Positions 1 through 9,842 of a DNA stretch of 64,000 bases are shown one piece after another. Both the position numbers and the translations under genes were made by a program. Every line of letters starts with the position of its first letter. Within the stretch, counting starts at the first letter, position 1. This DNA is from Alphaproteobacteria bacterium (GTDB lineage: Bacteria > Myxococcota_A > UBA796 > GCA-2862545), in assembly GCA_020632925.1 (NCBI GenBank), contig JACKER010000012.1, positions 256,116 through 320,115 on the forward strand, in the 5' to 3' direction. The notes beneath the pieces are model-generated. The model had not been told where the DNA came from. It did no database searches and saw nothing but the letters and a program-made list of their open reading frames with translations.

Positions 1-45
1 CGTGGGCCCGGGGCGCGGCCGCCAGCATCAGCATCACGGTGAGCA

Positions 46-46
<1 letters not shown>
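1..46 (-). CDS. 5' end of a secreted protein gene (cut by window edge)
   Basis: The ATG lies at 44-46 and overlaps the stop of the upstream lipoprotein gene as TGATG, so it is probably the third gene of the kinase operon, translated by coupling. Only about 15 residues are visible. They read MLTVMLMLAAAPRAH, a hydrophobic stretch like a short Sec signal peptide with a possible cleavage site after the alanines. Nothing can be said about function. Confidence 0.45.
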
Positions 47-1349
<1,303 letters not shown>

Positions 1350-1350
<1 letters not shown>

Positions 1351-3041
1351 CACCGTCCTCCCGTACCGAAGGGGTCCTTGAGCCCCTCGTCCGTCTTCGT
1401 GCCGCCGCCGAAGGGGTCCTTGAGCGCCGCCGGATCCGGGCGCGCAGCGCCGAAGCCGGGGTCGAGCAACGTGTCGCGCCGGGCGGGCTCGACCTCCGCG
1501 ACCGGGGCAGGAGCCGCGACCGGAGCCGCCGGAGCGGGCCTGGCCACCGGCCTCGCGGTGGGTTCGGGCGCCGCGTGCGCCGCCGTCGCCAGCGCCTGCG
1601 CACGCTCCGCGAGCTCGGTCACCGCGGGCCGCCCCGGGTACTCCGTCTCCAGCTGCAGCGCCTGGGTCAGCGCGGCCTGGGGGTCGACCGTCAGCAGTCG
1701 CTCGGTCGCCCGGATCCGGGTCGCGACCGTCAGCTCCGCCTGGAGACGCTCCCGGCGCGAGAGCAGCCCCGCGTCCGTGAGCTCCAGGCTCGCCGCGGCC
1801 TTGAGCTGGCTCGCCGCCTCGGCCTCGTCCCCGGCCGCCAGTGCGCGCTCGGCGGCGTCCAGGAGGTCCACCGCCGCGTCCCGACGCTCCGCCGCCGCGT
1901 CCGCCACCGGGGCCGGCGCGGGAGCGGGCTCCGGCGCGGCTGGCGTGGGCGAGCGCAGCAGGACGACCGCGATCACGCCCAACACCACCGCCCCGACCCC
2001 GCTGAGCCCGATCAGGCCGAGCAGCGTGGGCGCGAGGCCCCGACGTTCCACGGTGGGCATGGTGCCGAAGGAGCGGCTCGGATCGACGGCGTAGTTCGTG
2101 CGCCAGTCGTCCGCCCCGCCCGGGAACAACCCCTCGATCGCGCGCGTCACCTCGTCGTCGGTGCAGGGCCCACCGTTCTCGAGCAGCCATGCGTCGAGGC
2201 GCTCGGCCAGCTCGCGACCCGCGGCGGGGCGTTCCAGGGGGTCCGCCGCGAGGCAGCTCATGGCGATGTCCTCGAGGCCCGGCGGCACACCCTCGACGAG
2301 CTCCGACGGCTTCGGGAAGCGTCCCTTGAGGCGCTCGCCCACGTCCTGGTTCCCGGACCAAGCGTGCCGGCCCGAGAGCAGGACGAAGAGCACGACGCCG
2401 AGGGCGTACAGGTCGGTCCCGTGGTCGACCCGGCCCTCGAGGATGGCCTCGGGCGCCATGTACCGCAGCTTGCCCTTGAGGACGCCCGCCTCGGTCCGCG
2501 TCTCGCGGTCGGCGAAGCGCGCGACGCCGAAGTCGATGAGCTTGGCCTGACCCTTGACCGAGATCAGGATGTTCGAGAGCGAGACGTCGCGGTGCACGAC
2601 GTGGAGCGGCTGGCCGTCGCCGTCGGTGGAGAGCCACGCGTGGTCGAGCGCGCGCGCCACGTCCGCCACGATGCGCGCGGCCAGCCTCGGATCGAAGCGC
2701 CCCAGCCGCCGCTGCTGCTTGAGGAGCTGGTACAGGCTGGGTCCCTCGACGTACTCCTGCACCATGTACGGCAGGCCGCCGTGCTCCCCGAGCTCCTCGA
2801 CGCGTGGGATGCTCGGATGTTCCATCGCGGCACCGACGCGGGCCTCGTCCGTGAACATCGTGTGGAACTCGGGGATGTCCAGATGCTCGGTCTTCAGCGT
2901 CTTGACGACGACCCGACGCACGAACCCGCGTGTGCCACGGAGGCGACACAACCAGGTCTCCGCCATGCCACCTTCGCCGAGCTTGGCGACGACTTCGTAC
3001 CGGCCGATCATCGGCTGCGATGTGGTGCTGGGCTGTGCCAC
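1350..3041 (-). CDS. Membrane-anchored serine/threonine protein kinase
   Basis: A 563-residue kinase of the bacterial Hanks type. Seen in order: a glycine loop GEGGMAE, catalytic Lys in VVVKTL (about residue 47), HRDVSLSN catalytic loop (150-157), DFGVAR (171-176) and YMAPE. A single membrane segment of about 23 residues follows (340-362), then a Pro/Ala-rich linker and an alpha-helical extracytoplasmic part. The C-terminus carries two LKDPFG repeats. The GTG at 3041 is preferred over the upstream in-frame start at 3074 because GGAGGACC lies just before it and a TAGCGT box lies 20 nt upstream. It heads an operon with a lipoprotein and a secreted protein, so it may sense or control envelope functions; the target is unknown. 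Confidence 0.9.
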
Positions 3042-3061
3042 GGGTCCTCCACGGACACGAG

Positions 3062-3067
3062 ACGCTA
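3062..3067 (-). promoter_or_regulatory. -10-like box TAGCGT for kinase operon
   Basis: TAGCGT on the minus strand lies 20 nt before the GTG at 3041, with GGAGGACC between. It matches the TAnnnT boxes seen before many genes here. Upstream, 3117-3145 is unusually AT-rich for this genome. Confidence 0.5.
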
Positions 3068-3304
3068 TCGTCACTCGTTGTCACGGACGGATCCGAAGGC
3101 AGTTCGGTTACAGCCGAAAATAATAGGTTTGATTTATGTAGTACGAGTAACGGATGGGTTGCTGACAGACATGTGGCGCCTTCGTGGCACCCCCTGGTCC
3201 GAACGGAGGCGGGGTCGATGACCAACGGGGTCCTGGTACGCGCATCCGCTCGTGCGTGACGGTCGGGGTGGTCGCCACACCCAAGGCCGAACCCTGGAGG
3301 TCAC

Positions 3305-4765
3305 GTGAGACGAGTGGGATCGCCTGCAGGTGAACGGCCTGGACTGGACGTTCGAGGAGGCGCAGCGAGTCGGCGGATCCGCGCCATCCCCTGGGCGGTC
3401 GTGGCCGTTGCCTGCTCGTCCTCCGTCGCCCGCGCGGACGAGCCCGCGTACTCCCCGCGGCCGGGTTGGCTGGCGATCGACGAGATGGTGTTCGACCACG
3501 CCAGCCGCCAGGACGATCCCGGAGCGGACACGGGCGTGGTCCTCGGCGCCTTGTCCACCGGCTACCGGATCGACCTCGCTCGCGACGCCCTTGGTCGGAC
3601 GCCGATCATGGTCGCCGCCACGACGGGCAACGACGAGTTCGTGCAGGTCGCGCTGTCCGGGGCCGCGACGAACGCGGCGGGTGGACCGCTCGACATCAGC
3701 CTGGTCGACGACCGTGGCTGGACGGCGCTCGACCACGCGCGGGCCGCCGGCAACGACCACATCGTCTCCCTGCTCGTGGAGGGGGCCCAGCCGGCAGGGA
3801 CTCCGCCGCGTCCGCTGGCGATGGCCTCGCTGGCGCCGGCAGCCCAGCCGGTGTCCCCCGCGACCATGGCGCCCGAGCCGGACCCTCACGGGAGGAGTGG
3901 ACCCCTCGGCGTCGCACTGTGGTCCCCGCTCGCGGTGGGACAGAGCAAGAACAAGGATCACATCGGGATCAGCCTCGCCGTGCTCTACGGCTCGCACCTG
4001 TCGCTGCGTGGGGTGCAGCTCGGAACGATCGCCCACACCCGACATGGGGGCTTCGGGCTGCAGTCCGGGCTCTTCACCTGGACGGGAGGCCCGTTCTACG
4101 GCGTGCAGGTCGGTGGGTTCCACTTCTCGGGGGGTACGGCCGCCGGGCGGACGGCGGGCTGCTACGGCATCTGCGTGGGCGCGGCGAACCTGCACGGCGG
4201 GGGGATGGGGCTGCACGCCGGGGTGATGAACGGGGTCACGAGCGCCGATGGCATCTTGCAGCTCGGCGTCGCCAACTACGGCGTCCATCGCCTGCGGGGG
4301 GCGATGTTCGGGCTCGTGAACCACGTGACCCACGACTTCGATGGCTTGCAGGTCGGCTTCCACAACTGGAACAGCTTCATGATGGAGCAGACCGTCACCG
4401 ACCTGGGCGCCGGCATGCAGAAGGTCGAGACGACGACGTCGACCTGGCAGGGACGCAGCCGCGGCGTACAGATCGGGTTCGACAACACCAGCGATCGACT
4501 CGACGGCGCGCAGATCGGGGTCTCCAACATGAGCAGGCGCCAGGTTCGGGGCGTGCAGCTGGGCGCGGTGAACCTGAGCGGGTTGGCGGACGAGCGCCCC
4601 AGCTCCGGGCTGCAGCTCGGCGGCATCAACGGCGCCCGCGACTTCGGCGGTGTGCAGCTCGGGCTGATCAACATCGCCCGCGAGCTCCACGGCGTTCAGA
4701 TCGGCGGCCTGAACATCGCCTGGAAGAACAAGCTGCCGATGATGGTGCTGGTCAACGCCGGCTGA
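3305..4765 (+). CDS. Secreted ankyrin-repeat protein with LA_2272-type surface repeats
   Basis: A 486-residue protein starting at a GTG preceded by GGAGG (3295-3299). A long polar n-region is followed by a hydrophobic signal core ending ARA-DE (cleavage about residue 45). Two ankyrin-like repeats are visible (GRTPIMVAATTGN about 95; GWTALDHARAAGN about 137). From about residue 235 to the end there are glycine-rich strands of the type GVQLG, GVQVGG, GVQIG, every 18-25 residues, matching the surface repeat described in Leptospira LA_2272 proteins and found in many myxobacteria. It is probably an envelope beta-structured protein; its role is unknown. It converges on the gene ending at 4776. Confidence 0.75.
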   Translation: MRRVGSPAGERPGLDVRGGAASRRIRAIPWAVVAVACSSSVARADEPAYSPRPGWLAIDEMVFDHASRQDDPGADTGVVLGALSTGYRIDLARDALGRTPIMVAATTGNDEFVQVALSGAATNAAGGPLDISLVDDRGWTALDHARAAGNDHIVSLLVEGAQPAGTPPRPLAMASLAPAAQPVSPATMAPEPDPHGRSGPLGVALWSPLAVGQSKNKDHIGISLAVLYGSHLSLRGVQLGTIAHTRHGGFGLQSGLFTWTGGPFYGVQVGGFHFSGGTAAGRTAGCYGICVGAANLHGGGMGLHAGVMNGVTSADGILQLGVANYGVHRLRGAMFGLVNHVTHDFDGLQVGFHNWNSFMMEQTVTDLGAGMQKVETTTSTWQGRSRGVQIGFDNTSDRLDGAQIGVSNMSRRQVRGVQLGAVNLSGLADERPSSGLQLGGINGARDFGGVQLGLINIARELHGVQIGGLNIAWKNKLPMMVLVNAG

Positions 4766-4775
4766 GCAGGGCGCA

Positions 4776-5792
4776 TCACCAGGGAGGGTCCTGTGCCGCC
4801 CAGCGAGCGAGGACCGTGCCCTGCGTGGTGTCGGAGACGCGGACCGCGGGGACATCGGCGTAGGGGAAGAGCACGTACTCCGTGACGACCCGTGTAGGGG
4901 ACTCGCTCCCGACCTCCGGCGGATACCACCGCCAGCTCCGGACCTGGTCGCGGACGGCGACGAAGGCTGCGGCTTCGCACCCCACGGGCTCCACGCGCGA
5001 GGCGGTGCCGTCGGGCTCGATGAACACCCGGAACCGGCAGGGCACCGTCGGGTCTCGCGCAGGTCCCGAGAGCGACGCCGTCGTCCGGTGACGCAGTCTC
5101 ACCTGTTCGCTGGCGACGGGCCGGTGGACGGGCCGCTGACCGAGCTCGATCCAACCCTCGTCGACGAGGAGATCCTCGAACCGCTCGTCGCCCGACCACC
5201 ACGTCGGGTGCTCGGGGTCGAGTTCCAGCGAGTCGAGGGCCAGCTGGGTTCCCCGAACCGGGACGGCGACCGTGTGAAGCGAAGGGTCGTCCAGGGCCCA
5301 CGACAGGTGGCACCGTGGCGAACGGGCCACCCGCGCCCAGAGCGCGTCCACCTCCTCGCACGATCCGGGCTGGAGCAATGCCCGGCCAGCGGGGCAACCG
5401 GCGAGTCGCCTGTGGACCGTCGGCGTGATCGGCCACTGCCGATCCGTCTGCCGGGCCACCAGGATGTGACTCGGTCCGCTCGCCCGCAGGGCCTCGAACA
5501 GCGTGACCACCGAGGCCGCGCTGAGGTCCGCGTCGACGAAGAGGAGGACCTCGTCCAGTCGCGGGAGGCGATCGACCTGCTCCCCGTCGAGGAGCCATCG
5601 GTCCTCGGTGACCACGAGCCGCGCGGCGTTCGTCGGGAGCACGGTCGCAGGCCGTCCACCGCTCCGAGGCAACCGAGGGAGGTCGGCGGGTTCGATGCCG
5701 CCGATGGTCTCGGTGCTGACGATGTCCGCGCGCGGTCGGCACACCTCCCAACGGGGCTGCGCGGCCAGCGAGACCGCCATCCACCACACCAT
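4776..5792 (-). CDS. Secreted protein with ExbD/TolR-like and TonB-C-like segments
   Basis: A 338-residue protein. The start at 5792 (MVWWMAVSLAAQ) is chosen because GGGAGGG sits directly upstream; it gives a short signal peptide of about 11 residues. Residues about 75-130 (EVLLFVDADLSAASVV, ILVARQTDR) resemble the periplasmic fold of ExbD/TolR. The C-terminal 90 residues (CRFRVFIEPDGTASRV ... VTEYVLFPY) resemble a TonB C-terminal-type domain in which a partner strand is presented. Both assignments come from motif appearance only. It lies downstream of two related lipoproteins on the same strand and may be co-transcribed with them. Confidence 0.6.
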   Translation of the reverse strand: MVWWMAVSLAAQPRWEVCRPRADIVSTETIGGIEPADLPRLPRSGGRPATVLPTNAARLVVTEDRWLLDGEQVDRLPRLDEVLLFVDADLSAASVVTLFEALRASGPSHILVARQTDRQWPITPTVHRRLAGCPAGRALLQPGSCEEVDALWARVARSPRCHLSWALDDPSLHTVAVPVRGTQLALDSLELDPEHPTWWSGDERFEDLLVDEGWIELGQRPVHRPVASEQVRLRHRTTASLSGPARDPTVPCRFRVFIEPDGTASRVEPVGCEAAAFVAVRDQVRSWRWYPPEVGSESPTRVVTEYVLFPYADVPAVRVSDTTQGTVLARWAAQDPPW

Positions 5793-5846
5793 GGGCCCTC
5801 CCGGCTCCTGGGTGTGCTGGTGGGTTGCGACGTTCACCCAGGAGGC

Positions 5847-6422
5847 TCAGCTCGGGTCCGTGAACACGTGACGTTGCGGCCACGCGCAGTCGAGGTGGAC
5901 GAAGTCCCCCCACACGTACGACTCGGGCTGTGCACCGACCCCATCCAGGTCGCAGCAGTCGTAGTCTCCGGGCAGCAGGGGGCGCCACCCCTCGTAGGTG
6001 CGCACGAACACCACATCGCCGGTGGCGGCATCGAACACGGCGTCGGCGCGATCGCCATGGTGATAGCGCAGGGACGTCCGGTCGGCGGACAGCACGGTGT
6101 ACTCGCGTCCGTCGTTACCAGGGCAGGTGCGTGGGTGGCCGAACCCGAGCTCGCTCCAGGCACTCCTCGCGGGACAACCCGGCGGCCCGGCGAACTCGAG
6201 GGTGCAGAAGTCCTCGAGCGACTGGGCGACGACGCAGAGGTCCGTGGGTTCCTCGCCGCAATCGTCCAGGAGGAGGTCGCTGGCTGGCGTGGGCGTGTAG
6301 TACTGGTCGCAGGTCCTGCTCGGGTCCGGCGTGACGGACATGATGCAGGTGAGGTCGATGACGACGTCCGTTGTGGTGATGGTCGTCTTGGAGGGGCAAC
6401 CTACGAGGAGCAAGGGCCACAT
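5847..6422 (-). CDS. Lipoprotein, paralogue A of a tandem pair
   Basis: A 191-residue protein with a very short lipoprotein signal, MWPLLLVGC (Cys 9). An in-frame TGA two codons upstream of the ATG excludes an earlier start. It is Cys-rich (about 13 Cys in the mature part) and shares motifs with the next gene upstream on the strand: DLLLDDCG, TDLCV, SAWSELGFGH, CPGNDG, and the C-terminal HLDCAWPQRHVF. No known domain was recognised. The Cys pairing suggests a disulfide-stabilised periplasmic protein. Confidence 0.7.
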   Translation of the reverse strand: MWPLLLVGCPSKTTITTTDVVIDLTCIMSVTPDPSRTCDQYYTPTPASDLLLDDCGEEPTDLCVVAQSLEDFCTLEFAGPPGCPARSAWSELGFGHPRTCPGNDGREYTVLSADRTSLRYHHGDRADAVFDAATGDVVFVRTYEGWRPLLPGDYDCCDLDGVGAQPESYVWGDFVHLDCAWPQRHVFTDPS

Positions 6423-6450
6423 GCGTCACCCACAGAGCCAGTGGGGTCGA

Positions 6451-7026
6451 TCAGGTCGGATCGAGGAACACGTGACGTTGCGGCCACGCGCAGTCGAGGT
6501 GGACGAAGGCCCCCCACACGTACGACTCGGGGTGATCGCCGACCCCGTCCAGGTCGCAGCAGGGCCAGTCCTCCGGGATCATCGGATATTCCTGCTCGTA
6601 GATGCGGACGAACACCAGGTCGTTGGTTCCGTATCGAAAGACGGCGTCCGCGCGGTAGCCGAAGTGGTGGAGGAGGGTGCCGCGGTCGGCGGAGAGCACG
6701 GAGTAGTCCTGCCCGTCGTTGCCCGGACACGAGCGCGCGTGGCCGAAGCCGAGCTCCGCCCAGGCGGTGCGCGGAGGGCACCCGGCGGTGTCCCCGAACT
6801 CGTCCGCACAGAACTCCGCCAGACTCTGGGCCGCGACGCAGAGATCCGTCGCCTCGTCGCCGCAGTCGTCCAGCAGCAGATCCCGCCCGACGACCGTCGC
6901 GAACCCTTCGCAGGTCGTCGGAAACCACGGCGGCGGGTCCTCGGGCTCGGTCGGCATGACACACGAGAGGTCCACGACCACGGTCGTGGCTGGTGAGCAG
7001 GCAGGGAGCAGCGAAGCCATCCACAT
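6451..7026 (-). CDS. Lipoprotein, paralogue B of a tandem pair
   Basis: A 191-residue protein, the same length as its neighbour and clearly its paralogue (DLLLDDCG, AWAELGFGH, CPGNDG, CCDLDGVG, HLDCAWPQRHVF). The signal peptide is MWMASLLPAC (Cys 10), with an in-frame TAG two codons before the ATG. The two copies diverge most just after the lipobox and are nearly identical in the last 20 residues. The stretch TCTGTGGGT upstream of both starts is shared, so the duplication included the leader. Function unknown. Confidence 0.7.
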   Translation of the reverse strand: MWMASLLPACSPATTVVVDLSCVMPTEPEDPPPWFPTTCEGFATVVGRDLLLDDCGDEATDLCVAAQSLAEFCADEFGDTAGCPPRTAWAELGFGHARSCPGNDGQDYSVLSADRGTLLHHFGYRADAVFRYGTNDLVFVRIYEQEYPMIPEDWPCCDLDGVGDHPESYVWGAFVHLDCAWPQRHVFLDPT

Positions 7027-7125
7027 CGGCTACCCACAGATCCACGTGGTCGAGGCCGCAGATCTCATCAGCATCCACAATACGACGCCCTACCCGGCGC
7101 GTACGCATTCGGCGAACCGATCGAC

Positions 7126-7156
7126 GCATACGACCATATGGAGTACTGGGGTATGC
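7126..7156. promoter_or_regulatory. Inverted repeat, candidate VapB operator
   Basis: GCATAC (7126-7131) and GTATGC (7151-7156) form a symmetric inverted repeat around 7141, with a CATATG palindrome inside, ending exactly at the antitoxin ATG. Ribbon-helix-helix antitoxins usually repress their own operon through such sites. No protein-binding evidence is available. Confidence 0.4.
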
Positions 7157-7402
7157 ATGAACGCGGATCGGATCACCGTGACGATGGAGCCCGAGCTCGG
7201 AGCGGCGGTGCGGGACGCTGCGGCTCGCGCCGGGCTCAGCGTGTCCGCGTGGCTCGCCGCGGCGGCAGCGGACCGCTTGCGCCACGAGCTCCTCGGCCAC
7301 GCCCTCGACGAGTGGGAGCGCGAGGCCGGTCCGTTCTCGGATGCCGAGCTCGACGCGGCGGCGGCGGTGCTGAGCCTCGACCGCCGCGGGGTCCGCTCCT
7401 GA
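7157..7402 (+). CDS. vapB: Ribbon-helix-helix antitoxin (VapB-like)
   Basis: An 81-residue protein. The N-terminus RITVTMEPELGAAVRDAAARAG is a typical RHH beta-strand plus two helices (shown here only as its outline); the C-terminus is acidic (EREAGPFSDAELDAA) and would wrap the toxin. It is immediately followed by, and overlaps, a PIN-domain gene. ATG 7157 is used; an out-of-frame ATG lies 4 nt upstream. It is expected to bind DNA at the inverted repeat ending at its start codon and to neutralise the PIN nuclease. Confidence 0.75.
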   Translation: MNADRITVTMEPELGAAVRDAAARAGLSVSAWLAAAAADRLRHELLGHALDEWEREAGPFSDAELDAAAAVLSLDRRGVRS

Positions 7403-7779
7403 GCCACCTCGTCCTCGACGCGGGTGCTCTCGTGGCGGTCGATCGCGGCGACCGGCGCGTCGGTGCGATGCTGCGCGTGGCGTGGGAGGCGAAGGTCCCG
7501 CTGCGCGCGAGCGCCGGGGTGGTCGCCCAGGTCTGGCGCGGGGGTCCGCGACAGGCGCGGCTGGCGCGTGTCCTCGCGGGCGTCGACGTTCGAGCGCTCG
7601 ACGCCGCCGACGCGCGTCGGGTCGGTGCGCTCCTCGCGCTGACGGGCGCCTCCGATGTCGTCGACGCTCACGGGGCGCTCGACGTGGCGCCTGGCGACCG
7701 TGTCCTCACCAGCGACCCGGACGACCTCGGGCGCGCCCTGGAGGCGCTCGGCGTCGAGGCGACCATCGTCCGCGCGTAG
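7399..7779 (+). CDS. vapC: PIN-domain ribonuclease toxin (VapC-like)
   Basis: A 126-residue PIN protein. LVLDAGALVAVDRGD carries the first metal-binding Asp; TGASDVVDAH and LTSDPDDL carry the later acidic residues. The usual Glu after the second strand is Gln in VVAQVWRGG, as in an actinobacterial-type subfamily. The frame has no ATG, GTG or TTG near the 5' end; the best start is CTG at 7399, overlapping the antitoxin TGA (CTGA), because the next GTG (7432) would remove the catalytic Asp. Predicted role: RNA cleavage, silenced by the adjacent antitoxin. Its TAG stop abuts the convergent gene's stop at 7780 with no spacer. Confidence 0.75.
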   Translation: MSHLVLDAGALVAVDRGDRRVGAMLRVAWEAKVPLRASAGVVAQVWRGGPRQARLARVLAGVDVRALDAADARRVGALLALTGASDVVDAHGALDVAPGDRVLTSDPDDLGRALEALGVEATIVRA

Positions 7780-9726
7780 TCAGGTGGAGCGGAACCCGTT
7801 CGTGCGGTGCGTTCCGTCGCAGAACGGCTTGTTGGAGGAGCCTCCGCAACGACAGAGGGCGCAACGGGTCTTCTTGGCGAACGTGGCGCCGGTGCCCGTG
7901 CACAGCTCCAGGTTCCCCGACACCACCAGCGGCCCGTCGGTGGTCGGGTTCACCATCAGCTCGCCGTCGCGGACCTCGAGGGGGACAATGTCCTCGGTCG
8001 GGCGAGGCTCGCCCGTGGCGGTGAAGCCCGCGTCCTTGTGGCTGTTGTCGCAGAACGGCTTGTGCTGGCTCTTCCCGCATCGGCAGAGCACCGCGCGGTG
8101 ACGGGGCGCCTGGCCGACGATGCGGAGATCCGCGCGGATCGCCAGCGGGCCGTTCTCCCGGACCTCGAGCCGGTTCACCTCCGGGGCGGCCTCGTCCGGG
8201 TGCCCGTCCTTCCGGGTCCAGGTGATGGCGCCCGACGGGCAGCTCAGCCCGATGCCGACAAGCTCCTCGGTGTCCATCGCGTCCGGATGGATCCACGCGC
8301 CCTCGACGTTCGCCAGGAAGACCGACGGGGCGCCGAGCACGCAGCGGCGGGCGTGGATGCAGCGGTTCGTGTCGAAGCGCAGCTCGAGATCGCGTCCCTG
8401 GACGTGCTCCACCCCGTCGATCACCTCGCGCTGCGGCGCGTCGGCGCGGGGGCGTGGCGCGGCCGCCTTCGGCTTCGGGGCCGCGGCGGGGGCGACGTCG
8501 AGGGCGTCCATGCGCGTGGCCATGGCGGACAGGTCGTCGGCCGTACGCACCAGCGCCTCCCCGAGCCCCGCCAGCCGCCGCGCCCCGTCCGCCAGCTCGC
8601 GGGTCCGGTCCGCGAGGATGCGCAGCGCCCGCCCCGACGGTGGCACGCGGATCTCGCGGGGCACCGCGAACGACATCCCGGCCCGCACCGCGGGGTCGTC
8701 GCCGGCGGGCAGCCGCGTCAGCACCTCGTTGAGCGGCCCCAGCACGCGCATGGCCATCACCGCCTCGTTCAACAGGCCCGCGCGCGACGCCTCGGGCAGG
8801 TCGTCGTAGACGGCGCCCAGCAGGCGCAGCATGTGGTTGTAGACGGCGTTGCACAGGTCGACCAGCGAGGCGGCGTCCGGCGCCGACAGCCAGGTCCGAT
8901 CCATGCCGGCGCCGGGCTTTCGCTGGACCGGGTGTCGGGCCACGGGGCGCGCGGGATCGAACGTGGGATCGGCGGCGAGGTGCCGCGCGTAGGCGTCGCG
9001 GATCGCGCAGAACTGGCCGTAGTGGGAGTCCTCGGAGTGCTCGACGTGACCCTCGCCCTGGCGCACCACCTCGTCCACCGCGCGCAGCGCCGACGCCAGG
9101 TCGGTCACGGCGACCAGGCCGTCCAGGCGGACGTGGTCGGGGCGGATCTGCCGCGCGGGGTCGCCCGCGAAGAGCGCCTCCTCGCCCAGCCGCGCCGCCA
9201 GCGACTCGAAGCCTCCGCGGATGCTGCGGTAGAGGTGGCCGACCGTGGCGTAGTCCTGCGAGGTCGGCATCAGCATCGTCGCGTGCGTGCTCCGGTGGTA
9301 CCGGAAGGCGTGCTCGAACCCCTCGCCGTCGGGCAGGTCCACGCCCTCGGGCCGCTCGAGGAAGACGAAGTGGTCGAGGGTGCCGCGGTCGAACCGCCGG
9401 AGCTGGACCACGACATCGGCCGGGTGATAGCCCGGTGACACCGGGAAGTTCGGGCGACCGAGGTGCGGGCGGGACCCGATGGCCGAGAGCAGGTTGTTGG
9501 CGTTCGCCATGTGCGCCATCTCGTCGATCGCGACCCCGAGGATCACCCGGCGCCACCGCTCCACCTCCGCGGCCTGCGCCTCCGTCAGCCCGTCGGCGAC
9601 GCCGTGCTTGAGCGACCAGGCGGCGTACAGGTAGCAGCACATCAGGTTGTGCTCGACCTCGACCGCCTCGGTGAGCAGCTCCGCGAGCTCCTCGCGGTGG
9701 TTCACGATGATCTCGGGCTCGGTCAC
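7780..9726 (-). CDS. Ferritin-like / Fer4 / double CDGSH fusion protein
   Basis: A 648-residue protein starting at GTG 9726 behind GGAGG. Residues about 1-330 form a ferritin-like domain of the kind found in iminophenyl-pyruvate dimer synthases (VioB/StaD relatives), with helical metal-ligand motifs EVEHNLMCCYLYA and IDEMAHMANANN. After an Ala/Pro linker (about 415-435) comes a divergent ferredoxin-like Fer4_19 domain (NRCIHARRCV ... CPSGAI). Two CDGSH iron-sulfur motifs end the protein (CRCGKSQHKPFCDNSH from about 548, CRCGGSSNKPFCDGTH from about 625), each with the three Cys and one His needed for a 2Fe-2S cluster. It may be a redox or oxidase enzyme of an unknown pathway; no biosynthetic partners are adjacent. 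Confidence 0.85.
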   Translation of the reverse strand: MTEPEIIVNHREELAELLTEAVEVEHNLMCCYLYAAWSLKHGVADGLTEAQAAEVERWRRVILGVAIDEMAHMANANNLLSAIGSRPHLGRPNFPVSPGYHPADVVVQLRRFDRGTLDHFVFLERPEGVDLPDGEGFEHAFRYHRSTHATMLMPTSQDYATVGHLYRSIRGGFESLAARLGEEALFAGDPARQIRPDHVRLDGLVAVTDLASALRAVDEVVRQGEGHVEHSEDSHYGQFCAIRDAYARHLAADPTFDPARPVARHPVQRKPGAGMDRTWLSAPDAASLVDLCNAVYNHMLRLLGAVYDDLPEASRAGLLNEAVMAMRVLGPLNEVLTRLPAGDDPAVRAGMSFAVPREIRVPPSGRALRILADRTRELADGARRLAGLGEALVRTADDLSAMATRMDALDVAPAAAPKPKAAAPRPRADAPQREVIDGVEHVQGRDLELRFDTNRCIHARRCVLGAPSVFLANVEGAWIHPDAMDTEELVGIGLSCPSGAITWTRKDGHPDEAAPEVNRLEVRENGPLAIRADLRIVGQAPRHRAVLCRCGKSQHKPFCDNSHKDAGFTATGEPRPTEDIVPLEVRDGELMVNPTTDGPLVVSGNLELCTGTGATFAKKTRCALCRCGGSSNKPFCDGTHRTNGFRST

Positions 9727-9810
9727 AGCGCCTCCGCCGAGGACCCTAGCAGGATCGCCGGGTGCGTCGGTCGACCATGGGCTGCAGTTCGTTTTCCGGC
9801 ACACGGGGCG

Positions 9811-9816
9811 TACCAT
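9811..9816 (+). promoter_or_regulatory. -10-like box TACCAT for FG-GAP gene 1
   Basis: TACCAT lies 26 nt before the ATG at 9843, with GGAG in between. It belongs to the TAnnnT set seen across the window. Confidence 0.4.
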
Positions 9817-9842
9817 GGGACCGGATCGGAGTCGGAGACGAC

